DNA of 64,000 bases, taken from NCBI RefSeq assembly GCF_000004825.1, contig NW_008805064.1, positions 2,480,001 through 2,544,000 of the forward strand, given 5' to 3'. Position numbers and translations under genes: made by a program. Shown in pieces: positions 1 to 12,160 of the stretch (its first letter is position 1; each line of letters starts with the position of its first letter). The notes below the pieces were generated by a model. It was not told the DNA's origin and did not search any database. It saw only the letters and a list, made by a program, of their open reading frames with translations. This stretch comes from Heterostelium album PN500. Taxonomy: Eukaryota > Evosea > Eumycetozoa > Acytosteliales > Acytosteliaceae.

Positions 1-3000
1 CATATTTCACCGAATTGGCTGGAATATTAAAGATATCACCCTTGAAGTTATAGGTGTTCTTTTCATCAAACAACATCATCTTTACTTTGACGGTAAGATC
101 GTTTTGAGTTGCCAATATATTTCTATTGACAATAGATTGACTTGGTTTTAACTTTCCAATATAGTTGTATACAGTAGAGTTGCTTCCATTGACAGATACC
201 TGTGTCCATTTGATATCTTGAATGCTGATGGTATCTGATACAGCACCGGTATCCAATACTTCTCTAATAGAATGTACTGAAATCTTGAATTCTTGGTCTG
301 AATCTTTTGTTGAAAGTGTGATATTGATTTGATCTGGTTGTGGTGGTGCAACAATCAGGGGTTGTAAAACTTGTGGTTGGTCACATGAATCGCCAGTCCA
401 ATCTTGATAACATTGACATACATTGTTGATACAATCACCATTTCCTGAGCAATTGTTTCCTCCACAGTCATAGTTTTGGAGGTCGTAAAGGAACACCTTT
501 GAATTGAACACTAACTTATCAACACTGACAAACACATCCAAAGTTTCATTCTCTGCTTTTCCTCTGGCAATACTTGAATCATATTGACAAGTAATCATTG
601 TTCCTTCGATATTGGAAGTAGCATTCTGACATTCTGCTGTTTCTACACCATTACTAATTGTTACAACTACACTGGTGTTGGCAAAGTTCTCACCAAAGAC
701 TGTAATTAAACCACTAACATGGTAGACAGTTGATGTTGTTGAAGAGACAGAAGGTGGTTGATATGACATTTCAGTGGATTCATTTAGTTGAGTAATGGTC
801 GATGCGAGAGTTAGATTGGTGTAACCAGTTCCTCTCGGGGCACTACATTCAATTTGGTATGGATCGTAGTCTGTCGATAGGAATTTGGCATCTTCACACT
901 TTGTTGAACCAATGAAAAGATCATATGTAGGTTGATTTTGGTAGGATACAAAGGAAAGGTAATTACCTGTGATAGTAAGTTTTCCTCCAACTACAGGTGG
1001 TTTAGAAATACTTAGAATCTGATAAGCTTTAAAATTAAGTTAGAATCTAAAATTTCTATGATAATAATAATACGGAATTTATACTTACGAATGTCAATGA
1101 TGGCCGAGTCAGTATTTAATCCACTTGTAGATATGTAGTAGTTGCCTGATCTAGCATTTTTTGGTAGAATGTAAACGGCAGTAGTATAATTAAATGAAAA
1201 TGGAATGATATTTGGTTGTAAAGTTAAACCATAAAGATATGGTATTACCAAAGGAACAGTTGGATAGGTTGTGTTGTCACTGAAACCTAAAGCCTTACCA
1301 GTGATAACTAATTTATAATCACTTAAAATTTCAACTTTGGTTGTCACTGGAGCTATGAATGAAACTGAAATATTTGTGAAGTCAACTCCACTTTCCAATC
1401 TTAATTGTTGAGTTCCGGCAAAAGGTGGACAAGTGTAAGTGAATTCCAAACCATTATTGCCTTGTAATTGCAACTCATATCCACTTAGATATGCTTTATC
1501 TGTAGATGTAAAGAATAAAACTTGTAAAAGTATATTGTTTGAAGCTTCCAAACTATTTGGATGATTTAATATGACCGGTTCTTTAAAAGAGAAAAATAAT
1601 AATTAATAAATAATATTATATAATCGGACAGATTATACATACTCCAAGTTTTAGAATAAGATATAGAAAAACCTCCTTGTGAGGTAATTTTGAAGTCACC
1701 ATTTTGGTTGGCTGTTGAAAAAGTAAATAAAGTAGTATTTTCAGAAACATAGTTAATGTTGGCTGGGGCTGATCCACCAACTGAGAAAGTCCATCCATCT
1801 TTGTAAAGATCGAAATTTCTACCTTTTAAAGTTACGACAGAGTTGTCTTGTACAAACTCATCAACCTCAAAAGCTTTTAATAATAAGTTAATATAATTTT
1901 TCCTTTCATTTTAAAATTTTAAACCTATTTACCTGCAAAGTTGATGAAAGCTTCACCAGAGACATAATCAGTCATTATAACTCTTGGATAGAATGTAAAT
2001 TCACCACTAAAAGCTGGAGGTAAACAACTGTAAAAAGTAGTGTTTATCAGGACAACATTGCTACAGTAGTTACTCTCTGTAATCTCAATAGTACTGGTTC
2101 CATCATAGTTATAGATTTCAAAAAGTACTTCTTGGCTATCTACTGATATTCTATCTGGGGTAATCGAATTAATCCATACATAAGTTCCACTTGTCACATT
2201 TAGTTTTTCAATAGTAAAACTACCGCATGTCATATTGAATTCGTAGAAGGTGTCGGGTTTTCCAGACATTTCACATGTTATAGTTCCTAGAATAGTTTGT
2301 TCAATTGCCATACAATTCAATCCAGAAATTGAAATTGGATCACCAAAATTATTGCCAACAATAGAAACTACATTTTTAGTAGCACTAACTGAGATTACAA
2401 CAGGTGCTAAAATTGAAATAGAAATTAATAAGATATTTGTTTACTTGGAAGCATAAAAACTACATACGAAAGTAACTGAGAGAAACATTGAGCAATCTAG
2501 ATTGTTGGGCATTTGGCTCTTGATTTCTCACCAAAATTTCAACAAATGAGGGATAAGTTAATTGAGGAGCTGGGAATAGGACCGATTTGGTTGCAAAGTT
2601 CAATTCTATTGAAGTTTCAAAGGGTGGATCTGTTTGGGTGATAAAAGTAACTTCGCTTTGTGGATAAAAGAAGTTATCACTAAAAACTACTGTTACAGTA
2701 TCACCTATAGAAACTTGAGTGGGTGTCACACTAGCAATCGAACCCTTCATCAATCCATATACAGAAACAAAAGGCAATTGCAGATTGGTTGAAAGATCGA
2801 CACCATATACGCTCTGGTCTGTTGAATTAAAGTAGAAACGAGGACCATTAACATTTCCTTTAACTGGTCCCATGTATTGGGCGTCAAAGAAAAAGTAATC
2901 TGAGCCGATCTTGGTAAGCTGTGTCCAGATGTTAAAGTTGGCACCTTGGAAGAATGTTGCTGAGATGAAACTTGAATGTTTCAAACTATCTACTAATGAG

Positions 3001-4302
3001 AGGTTACCAGTGTTATAGAAAATATTATCCTTTGACGATAGTTTGACGGCTGTTTGGAAATCATAGGTTCCTGGATATGAAGAGTAGTATAATTGATTGT
3101 CTGGATATCTAACGGCTGGACGGTTGATTTGAGCATGGTATCTGTAACCTTGATAGGTGGTATAGTCAAGTGTAATTGGGTAGGCTACATCCTGCTCCTG
3201 CATATAGAGTGTTGCTTCAAAAAATCCTGGACCATTTGGAACATTGTTGTAGGTTACTGTAACCAAGTTGGTATTGATTGTTAAAATTTGATAAGTGGAC
3301 TGATCGTTTAAAGTTTGGAAATTATATCCATAGAATCTGAATGATTCCATTGAACTGTTGAAGTACGATGAAATCCATGGCGAGTTATATCGGAAATAGT
3401 GTCTCGATTGTGGAAGCGAACCAGATTGGATTTTCAACATCATTGGTGCATCGTATTGTGGATCACTATCAAATTCGCAAGTCACTGACTCTGCGGTTTG
3501 AGAGATGATAGAACAATGATAGCTCGACTCTGAGGTGAAGAGAATAGCCAAACTTGGATCTTCTATATCTGGTATATTGGAGATTGTCATTTGTCGTGAT
3601 CTTACTTCTTGGAGTTGAATAACTGGCATTCTTCCTTGTGGTTCGAATTCGAGAATAACAAATTTCTTTGTGGTTGCATCTGCTGCGTTCCAGGCGAAAG
3701 AAACCTGTAGTGATTCATTAGCGGTTTGAGTGTACCAGAGATATGGTTTAGAGATGTCACTATTACCATTGAAGTCTCCACAGTAGAGGTAGCATCTCTG
3801 AGGGATTGAAGTATATACTGACTGACCTCTGGTTGATCCATTGATCCAACCCCAATTCAGTTGGTTGGCATCCAAAGGTTCAATTCCAAGCCAAACATCC
3901 TTGTTTCCGACATTCAAGTTATCTACACCAAGATATGTACTAAGGAATTGTACTTCATCTAAATCATCAAGTACCAGCAAATATCTAAATTTTTTTTTAT
4001 GAAAAAAAATAAAAAATGATTTAATCAATAAAAAAAGTTTTATTTTTATTTTTATTTTTATTTTATTTTATTTTTTTCAAATAAATATTTTTTATTACCT
4101 ACCCATTATATCCTGGATATTCTATAGTGCTAGCAAGAACCAATGCCTCTTCAAATGTAGATGCTATATCGGTATCAACTATACCATACATATGAGAGTT
4201 TTGATTATTGATAACCAAAGTTATAGCTGTGGCAAAGTTTACAATTAAACCCAATATGAAAATAGATACATAAATATTATATTTCATTCTAAGTGAGGAC
4301 AT
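1..4302 (-). CDS. Lectin-like / IPT-TIG / EGF cell-surface protein, ComC-like (3' end outside window)
   Basis: Six exons are read on the minus strand: 4302-4103, 3984-2468, 2406-1933, 1873-1643, 1580-1089 and 1026 to beyond base 1. All introns are GT-AG. The start is the ATG at 4302, followed by a hydrophobic signal segment (IYVSIFILGLIVNFATA). Exons 1-2 then encode a C-type-lectin-like region (a T-EA-A pattern, GYLLVLDD, DVWLGIEPL, WGWINGS, FVILEFEP). Next come repeated beta-sandwich segments of IPT/TIG type (for example ASVTPTQVSIGDTVTVVF). Exon 6 carries an EGF-like knot (CGGNNCSGNGDC, then CQCYQDWTGDSC), followed by the start of a domain resembling the ComC C-terminal region. A transmembrane end is expected to the left of the window. 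Proteins of this build act at the surface in adhesion or signalling in dictyostelids; the specific role here is inference. Exons 3-5 are each a multiple of three and in phase 1. Confidence 0.85.
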
Positions 4303-4761
4303 TATTATAATAGGATCAATCGATTCGAGAAAAGATCTAGTAAATCAAAAAAAGTTGCAAAAAAATTTGTAAATCGAAAAAAATTTATTTTTAATTTTTT
4401 TTTTGTGCAAACCATGTGATTAAAGTGAAACGCCGTTTTTGTGACCGATTTTGATTTAATGTTGTGTCAAGATCCTCACTTTGGTCTAATTTTTTTTTAA
4501 TTTTTTTCTGTGAAGGATAACGGGGGTTTAATTTCTTTTAAAAAAAACAAAATATTTTCTTTTTTCCAAGTTACCTGCCTCACCAGTTAAAGATGTTGTT
4601 TTATTTTGTATAAATCAACAACATCGATGAAATAATCAATCAACTTACACGAAATCAAAGAATTTTACTGTATTTTTTAGCTTTAGTTACGAGTATGTAG
4701 ATATTAGGTACAAAAATAGATTGTGAAGTTACAGTTTGTTTTCTCTAACTAACCACCAACC
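4303..4761. promoter_or_regulatory. Divergent intergenic promoter region between two surface-protein genes
   Basis: This 459-bp AT-rich gap separates two head-to-head genes, so it should hold both promoters. Oligo(A) and oligo(T) runs are visible, as is usual for dictyostelid promoters. I could not assign a specific factor site. Confidence 0.5.
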
Positions 4762-7700
4762 ATGAAATATTTATTTTTATTTGTTTTATTTGTTTACTGT
4801 TTTGAAGTTGGCAATGCTTCCACTTTAAACAGCTTAAAAGTTACTCCAGGAATCATATCGGGTGTTCTCTCTACCACTCCCTATGTTAATTTCGAGATCG
4901 TTGCTTCACCTGATGTCACCAAAGGAATTCTAATGTTTTGTGAGACCGCTTTTGCATTCCAAAAGGATAGTGTTACCTCGGTTTCTGCTTCAAATGCCAA
5001 TATCTATTTGTGTATTACTCTTGATGCTGATCTCTATACATTGTGCACATCAAGAGGTACCTATAATGTATCATCACTAATCTCGTCGATTCAACTTATG
5101 GATACTGTGATCCCGCGCGCCCAAGTTATGGCAGTGACCGCCACTTCGTCCACATTCTATCCCGATGCCTCGCCACCTACCATTTCAGACCTCACCGTTT
5201 CAGGTGTACAAGATACCATATACTTTAAATTCGGTGCAGTCGACCAATACAATAGAATCTCAGGTTGTTCTGTTATCTATACCACTGATACTGCAACAGT
5301 TGCCGCCATGATATATAATCCTGTTCCAGATGTCAATGGTTATATTTATGGCAGTTCAGTACCAGGCTCAGCAATTGGCGCAATTTTCTATGTATCCAAT
5401 GTCACTTGTGATGATATGTACGGAAATAGATTCAGATATAATGCACCTAGCCCAATTAAGGTCACTCTTACCATTCCTCCATTTACTCCTTTAACACCAA
5501 CTTTGGTGAGTTATTCCTTCTCGCCAATGACACTGTCCAACTCTGATATTGCCAAACAAAATACGATAAAGTATGTTGCAATTATCTCTGAACCACAATC
5601 ACAGTTAACTTCGGTGACCGCCACTATGCTCAGTAATCCTTGTTCAGTTTCATTTGAAAGTAGCACTGTTATCAATATCTATTGTATCGTTAATCCCTAC
5701 CCATCTACCGGAACCTTTTCACCAGATGTCACCATCAGTGATGTCAACTACCGACAATCTTTCATTTACCTCAATAACAATGGAACTCTTCAAATTACAT
5801 CGAGTTACCTTACCAACTATCAGATTGTTTCCACCAAATACAGTACTGCAACAATCAATGGTTTACCTCCATTCACATTGCAAACCAACATTACATTCTT
5901 CTCTGGTGGTGTACCAATCTCGTTTATTAAATTGAATAGTTTTTTCAAAATCACACCAACTAGTCTGGTTTCTGGCACACTCACAGATGGAGTTCTGAGT
6001 GTTTTGCTCCCATACGACTCAAACTTCAGTCCATCCTTGAATACTACCGTATTCTTTATTACTCCACCATTCGGTTCCGGCCAAATTATTTCTATCGCCG
6101 GTCCACCAACATTCAGACCAGCACCCAAAGTATTACCTACAATAACAAACTCTAATCCTATAGTTTCATTGGATTTAACTGCACCATATCCATCACCAGT
6201 ATATGGAGTATACGTTGCAAGTCAACCAGACGAAGATTTTACAACAAGAATTTCATATTTGAAAAATGTAAATTTCAATGATATCAACTATAGCAACAAA
6301 GGTTTGATTATAGGTACCAAATCAACAGGTTCCTACTTGATTGCACACGACGCAAGTTTGGGTAATAAATTAGCTAATTTATGGGATGTACGTTATGGAA
6401 ATGGACCTATAAATTTGGGACTTACTCAGTTCACCCAATTTTCAACTGGATCAAGTACTTTATATTCGAGATGTACTCAATTGAAATTACCAAGTATATA
6501 TTAGAAGAGTTAATTTAGTAATTTTTTTTATTAATATAATAATATTGTAATTTTTTTTTTTTCTTTAAAAGAAAATATATATCCAAAGATTATATCTTTT
6601 GATTATAGTCCAAAAGCTCTTTCCGTTTCCAACGAGACTCAATATGTAGTGTTTGATTTGGTTTTCCAAAACAACTCATTGGTGGGAATGTTTGATGAGG
6701 TTTCCATTCTCCTTGTCTTTAAACTAGTACCTACCATACCGACTCCTTGTCTTCCACTTCCAAATGCTATTGATACTTACAAATGCTTTATGCCTGTGGC
6801 TCCAGGAACATTCACCAATACCTTTATGGTTAAAATCGCCATTTCATATGTTAATGGTTTCTCCCATATAGTTCCAAGTGAATATTTAATCATGAATTCC
6901 AGAGCAAACAGTTTAAGATTCATCAACCCCGATCCATTTGTAAATTATATTCAACCAGTCTTTAGAAACTTGGGATACGACTCAACTTTGAAACAATTAA
7001 CATTCAAAATCGAGGCAGTCAGCTCATATATTACTTCAGTTATCGTTACCATACACAATGCTTTCGAGATTGACGAGAACCAACAAACAATCTACACCTA
7101 CTCTGCACAATTAAATCCATCAAAGATAGTCCAGTCGAATGTTAGTTTAAATCTCCCATGTAACTCGAAATCATTCAAATATAGTGAGATTAATCTGGTA
7201 AAATTCACCATTGTCGATGTAAATAGCCAGAGTTACACTTTTATTACTCCTCAACTTCAAGAAACCTTCCCTACTTTCAATATTCCACCTATTGTGTGTC
7301 CCGATGCATTCCCACCAACAATACAATCGATTTCATACACACAACCACTTACCAACCAAGTGAATTTGACCATTCGTGTAACAGACAATCTAAGTGGTTT
7401 CAGGAATATGACTGTATTATTAGATACTCCATATATATTCTCGAAAACAGTAACCATCGATCAAAGCAATCGCATCTCTGGTAATGCCAATGACGGTGTT
7501 TACTCTATCCTAATTAATTTCCCACCACCTGGAAATATAGCCTTAACCATATCAGTTCCACATCTATACGATAATCATGAAAACGATAGACCCTACTTAG
7601 TTCAAGACGTCGTAATGATAGGAAATACTCAGCCAATCATTCTAAGTGGTGATGGATCCGTACCAGATACTCCATCTATACTGTCTACAACATCACCAAG

Positions 7701-8532
7701 TAATGTAACTCTCGGTAGTGAGTGGTCAATACAGTTGGAAATGACTGGTGATGTTCATCAAGTATTTGTTGATATTACAGACTACTATGGTTTCTTTAGA
7801 GGAGAATTGATCAAAGATTCATCATCAGGACTCTATGTTTTCTCTTATTATCCTGTCTATGTAGGAGTTCACTACTATTCATTGCTGGCCATTGGAAAGA
7901 GTCTACAAAGTAGATATCTTTTGCAATCGACTAATCTCCCTTCGTTCACAGTAAATTCAACTAGATACACCAATTCAGCACCGATCATATCAACACTTTC
8001 ATCGGATACAAGCAATACCTACTCTCCAAAGATGACTTTGTCATTGAAGGAATTTTATCCTCAAGTTGGTCACAGACTAAGATGTGCTGTTATCGATCCA
8101 AATAATCAGATTATCAATGGCTCTGACTTGACCACCAGCCAACCATACAAATGTAATGTTAATATCCCTCATTTGTACAGTGGTTTACAGAAATTCTATT
8201 GGTCAATCTATTTCGAACACAGTTTTACAGGAAGAACCAGATTCTTCACAAAATCTGAACTACAAGCATTAGGATTGGATCCTTCTTTTGTATTAGATTT
8301 CGACTCACCAACAACTACTTCTTCACAAACTACAACTACCACCAATCCGACCACTACAACCAACTCAGGTACAACTACATCATCTCAAACCACTGGAAAT
8401 ACACCAATTACCACTGCTACTACCTCACCCTCATCAACAACCGGAAACCCATTAAATGGTTCTTCCAAAATTAATATTAATATTGCTGCCTCTTCAATTA
8501 TCATATTATTTATATTATTATTGAGTTTTTAA
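4762..8532 (+). CDS. GPI-anchored cell-surface protein with repeated Ig-like/ComC-type domains
   Basis: Two exons, 4762-6493 and 6572-8532, are joined by a 78-bp GT-AG intron. The join is in frame (phase 1) and gives about 1,230 residues. The protein starts MKYLFLFVLFVYCFEVGNAS, a clear signal peptide. The body has repeated beta-rich segments sharing the phrases SNRISG and NDGVYSI. The same phrases occur in the ComC-like gene at 33.7-38.3 kb (AHRISGDVYNGVYQI), so the two share a domain family. The C-terminus is a Thr/Ser-rich stalk of about 60 residues followed by a short hydrophobic tail with no cytoplasmic part (SIIILFILLLSF), which fits a GPI-anchor signal. No EGF repeat is present. It is divergently paired with the TIG/EGF gene, which suggests related surface functions. 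The function itself is unknown. Confidence 0.85.
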
Positions 8533-8673
8533 AATAACAATAAAATTAATTAATTTTTTAATGATGCATCAAATAAACGAAAAGATCTTTATAAATTGTT
8601 TTTATTTAATTTTTTCGTCCCTCATAAAGACCAAATTGATAGATGAGACAACACACTTGGGTATTGTGTTATT

Positions 8674-8768
8674 TCATTATATATAAGTTAGGTTTTTTTG
8701 CACAGCTTTTTTGTATTCTCGCATTATTTTTGCACAAAAACTATGCAAAATTTGATGAGGCATAAAAT
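8674..8768 (+). repeat. Short interspersed repeat, copy 1
   Basis: This begins TGTTATTTCATT, continues through a T-run into GCACAGCTTTTTT, then GCAAAATTT and GGCATAAAAT. The same order of blocks occurs at 9045-9140, and the first half occurs inverted at 10155-10214. There are no ORFs in it. Its nature (MITE remnant, transcribed element or other) is unknown. Confidence 0.5.
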
Positions 8769-9044
8769 TAAATTACAAGAGATATTTTGTGATAATAATA
8801 GAAACTATTAAAAAGAGAAAAGTTTTTTTTTTTTAAAGTGATTTATGTTTTAAAACTTGAATCTGATTTAAGTTTATTTCATGACTAAAAATTTCCAAAT
8901 TTGACAGAATATGAAAACAAGACATAATGATTTTATGCACAGTTTTAAAAATCTTTACCCATTTTAATTCCTTATCATATCGATTATGGGGTTAAAAAAC
9001 AATCAAACTATTTATTTCGTACACCACCAGAACTATCTTCTACT

Positions 9045-9150
9045 TGTATTATTTCATTTTATAGGTTGGGATTTTTTTTTTTGAACAGCTTTTTTTATAT
9101 TAAAGCTTTGCAAAATTTTTCATTTTATGCCTCATAAAATGAAATTAGAA
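9045..9150 (+). repeat. Short interspersed repeat, copy 2, with terminal palindrome
   Basis: The block order matches copy 1: TTATTTCATT, T-run, ACAGCTTTTTT, GCAAAATTT. This copy ends in a perfect hairpin, CATTTTATG-CCT-CATAAAATG. Copy 1 has only one arm of that hairpin (GAGGCATAAAAT). Confidence 0.5.
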
Positions 9151-9369
9151 ACCTCAGACAGATTCAACCACCATCCTACCACATTCTGTGAAGAACAAAA
9201 TCAATGAATTATACTTTTTGGAAAGGGGGAAGTTGAAATGACATCAGCATTAAAAAACAGTTTTCAAATGAGGGATATATTTTTAAGAAAGATATAAGTT
9301 GATTAGGCCAAAGTTTGATATTCTAATCAAAATCTATTAAATACTAATTATCAAATAAATATTTTAAAC

Positions 9370-9846
9370 ATGAAATTATCTATTATTATTTTAAGTATCT
9401 TATTCTTTGTAACTCTTGCCAACTGTCAAGGAACTTGTGGAACTGAATTCTTTTGTACCGATGACACTGCCTGTCAGCAATGCTATGCTCTCAATATGTC
9501 TGTATGCTACGAAGCCAAGGTTTACCTGGAAAGTTCAGCATGGGTTAAGAATGATCTCTCTTTGAGCGTCTACTGTGAAGGTATCGAATGTTATCTCAAC
9601 ACGTATTCCGATGGTTCCTGCCAAACCGTAGATTACTCAACTTTACTCCAAGAGACCTCTCAATGCAACTCTTGTTACGGTATTAATGGAGCTATGACAT
9701 TCGAGATCCAAGGAACCAGAATTTACACCTATGCGTTGTCAACTTTGGAATCAGAGAAACAAATTGGAAAAGAAATTGAAACATTGAAGGTTGTAGACAC
9801 CATTATCAGAACAACCCCAATCAGTCTAAAAGGAGAAGAATTATAA
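9370..9846 (+). CDS. Small secreted cysteine-rich protein (158 aa)
   Basis: Single exon. The first ATG gives MKLSIIILSILFFVTLANCQ, a textbook signal peptide probably cut near NCQ-G. The mature part has closely spaced cysteines (CGTEFFC, CQQC, CYE, CEGIEC, CQT, CNSC), which indicates a disulfide-rich secreted domain. There is no transmembrane segment or GPI tail. I do not recognise the family. An AATAAA-like poly(A) signal follows within 40 bp. It stands alone between AT-rich gaps. Confidence 0.8.
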   Translation: MKLSIIILSILFFVTLANCQGTCGTEFFCTDDTACQQCYALNMSVCYEAKVYLESSAWVKNDLSLSVYCEGIECYLNTYSDGSCQTVDYSTLLQETSQCNSCYGINGAMTFEIQGTRIYTYALSTLESEKQIGKEIETLKVVDTIIRTTPISLKGEEL

Positions 9847-10427
9847 AAATTCTAACTATTAATAATAAAGAATAAATTTATATATTATTTGTTATTCAAA
9901 GTTTACATATTTCATTTACTTTTAAAATATTTAATTTTGAGTGGTTGAATTTTTTTTATCTTGGAGGAATTAAACAAATATAAACTCTATCTCATTATTT
10001 TAATCTAAATCAAACCAAATGTTTCTAAAAAGTCTTATCAAAAAATGAAAATAATATCTGAAGAGTGACTCTTGCATAGATAACTGATATCAACTAGATA
10101 GTATTAAAAATTTTCAATTTTTTAATAAAATGGATTTAAATGAAAACCATGTTTAAAAGAGCTGTGCAAAAAAAAATTGAAATGGTGAAACCTACAAAAT
10201 GAAATAACACATTTTTATCCTTGATCATATGAAAAAAATTGGAATTCTAACTATTTAAAAGACACACAATGATTTAAAGAATGATATTAACCATCATCTA
10301 CACTAAAGATAAAAGAAAAAAATAAATAAAGAACTAAAAAATAGAATTGAGAAAATAAATAAATGTTTTTATTTCATTATTGATTATTTCCTTTAAGTAA
10401 ACTATTTACCAATCATAATCAAGTAGT
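9847..10427. other. AT-rich intergenic stretch
   Basis: Beyond one inverted copy of the short repeat (10155-10214) I see no gene or RNA in this 581-bp gap. Confidence 0.5.
10155..10214 (-). repeat. Short interspersed repeat, copy 3 (inverted, partial)
   Basis: Read on the minus strand it gives GTGTTATTTCATTTTGTAGG, then a T-run and GCACAGCTCTTTT. These are the first two blocks of the copies at 8674 and 9045. The right-hand blocks are missing. Confidence 0.45.
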
Positions 10428-10560
10428 TTACTGTTTTTTTCCATGAGTATCCTCATTAACTTTGGTTGTTTCTCGATTACCCCATCCGATCTGTGCAATA
10501 TTAACTGATAAATTATAATCTGGAATTGGTCGATATTGTAGTGCACTAATATGAGTTATT
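10428..10560 (-). pseudogene. Orphan exon-like ORF fragment
   Basis: A 43-codon open stretch on the minus strand ends at a TAA at 10428-10430. It reads ALQYRPIPDYNLSVNIAQIG and onward, with host-like codon use and a balanced amino-acid composition unlike the AT-rich surroundings. It has no ATG of its own. A possible splice acceptor (ATATTAG) lies just upstream, but no matching upstream exon is visible before the stop of the next minus-strand gene at 10666. It could be a relic of a lost gene or a missed terminal exon. Confidence 0.3.
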
Positions 10561-10665
10561 TTTTAAGGAAACTGCAAAAAACTTAAAAAAAATCGAGACT
10601 GTGTGTCAGAATAACATTATAATAGTATCTTCAATAGCAAATCAAACATTTAATAATATTTTATT

Positions 10666-11636
10666 TCACAGTTGATATTTTTTAAGAATAAAAGTCAAGA
10701 GTGTTTTGTATTCAACAGTAATATCATTCTCCCAATGTGAATCGGTAATTTGTTCTTTAAGTTTGAATGAATATTTCAAATCATTGTTTACTCTGTCACC
10801 AACAACAGTCAACTTATCGAGTATTGTCATTAGCGAGTCTCTAGCGAATTTCAAGTCGAGTGGTTCTACACCCATGCTTTTGTCGACTCTATAGCGTCCG
10901 TCGCTTGCTCTGAGTCCATTTAAAGCGGTATCTATTCTCGTGGTTGCCAATACGAGTCTCTCCAATTTGATAGTGGTATCTTTTGCGATGGCCGTCTGTA
11001 GGTTGCAATCGTTAATGATTTCGTTGAAGAGCAGCATGAATTCCTTTGATTTAACAGTCTTGTAGATGCTTGGCCAATCGTTAACATAGCAAGCGTCGAT
11101 CACCTCTTTCAACTGATTCTTCTGTGATGCATATCGTGTTGGTTTGGTGTGAGACTCAGTTTTATTGTGCTCTGCCAAAAGTAGAGCAAAATGATCTTGT
11201 GTATTCTTTAGATCTTCCAAGAGAATCGCTTTAGTATTCAGATGACTAACCTTTCCCCGATAATAATCAATAGTTGCTTTTGATATATATGAATGATTTA
11301 TAAGATTAGTTTCGATATTACTTTATATTATAATGTGGTCGTTTATTTTCAAGTAATCTATTACCTACCTAAAAATAATGTAGTGATTCCAGTAACACCT
11401 ATGATCGTTGATACAATTGTCTTTTTAGAAAAATTGAATTTAGAATCAGTTTTTTTTTGATCACCAGTGGTTGTTTCATCATTCATAGTTTGATGATGTT
11501 CAACACCACCATCGGTAATATTGAACTTAGTATTCGAATGAGTTGAGTAATTGTTGTATCTTAAATACAAATTATTCTTAATACTATTGCTAATGAATAG
11601 CAATTTTCTTGATTTATTTAAATTTAATGAAAACAT
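10666..11636 (-). CDS. Probable mitochondrial membrane protein, paralog of the gene at 17.7 kb
   Basis: Two exons, 11636-11369 and 11276-10666, joined by a 92-bp GT-AG intron in frame (FL-G|CA-ACT), give about 292 residues. The N-terminus is basic, hydroxylated and free of acidic residues (MFSLNLNKSRKLLFISNSIK, then YNNYST), which fits a mitochondrial presequence. A single hydrophobic segment follows (TIVSTIIGVTGITTLFL). The rest is a soluble, helical region of about 200 residues. A conserved core (FNEI, then L-R-D-AL-N, then AR-(S/N)-LM-(T/V)-(I/V)-LDK) is shared with the paralog at 17.7-18.6 kb. The intron falls at the same place in both, directly after the hydrophobic segment. The family is not recognised and the function is unknown. 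Confidence 0.75.
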
Positions 11637-12160
11637 TGTTTGATTTGAAAAAAAAAAATACTAAGAACTAAATTTCTCAAATACAATTAATTATTTAAAG
11701 TTAGATCTAATTATAAACTTTTAAGTAATAATGATGATGTGTTTTTACATAAAAATAATTCTATAAGTTTTCTGTTTTTTAGGAAAATAACAGTTTGTAA
11801 GATGGGTTGTCATTTTTCAATTAAAAATCTAATAATATTTGTTTTTTTTTGCCAGGTCATAATGAAAATCAAAAAAAAGAGATCAATGATCGGCTATAGG
11901 AAAAAGATATTTTGTTTTATGTGTTAAAAATTATGTGTTAGGTAACAAATATATTTCAAAAACAACCAATCATTATAAATCAATTAAATAAATTATTTTT
12001 TTTTTTAGATTTTTTTTTTTATAAGATATTTAAGATATTATTCTTTGTCTTTGAAATCATTTTCTTTATCTTTTGATTTCAGTCAGTACTTGAAAGATTT
12101 TAAAATCTAATAGTCTATTAAATTTTATTTCTTTTTTAATAAAAATATATTAAAAAAAAA
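11637..12160. promoter_or_regulatory. Divergent intergenic region upstream of the UBR ligase gene
   Basis: This 524-bp AT-rich gap lies between head-to-head genes and so should carry both promoters. Long T runs occur before the UBR start at 12161. No gene is seen. Confidence 0.45.

Larger units (their letters stand above)
8533..9369. other. Gene-free intergenic stretch with two copies of a short repeat
   Basis: I see no credible gene in these 837 bp. The stretch contains two related copies (8674-8768 and 9045-9140) of an approximately 95-bp repeat described separately. The right end should hold the promoter of the small secreted protein gene at 9370. Confidence 0.5.
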
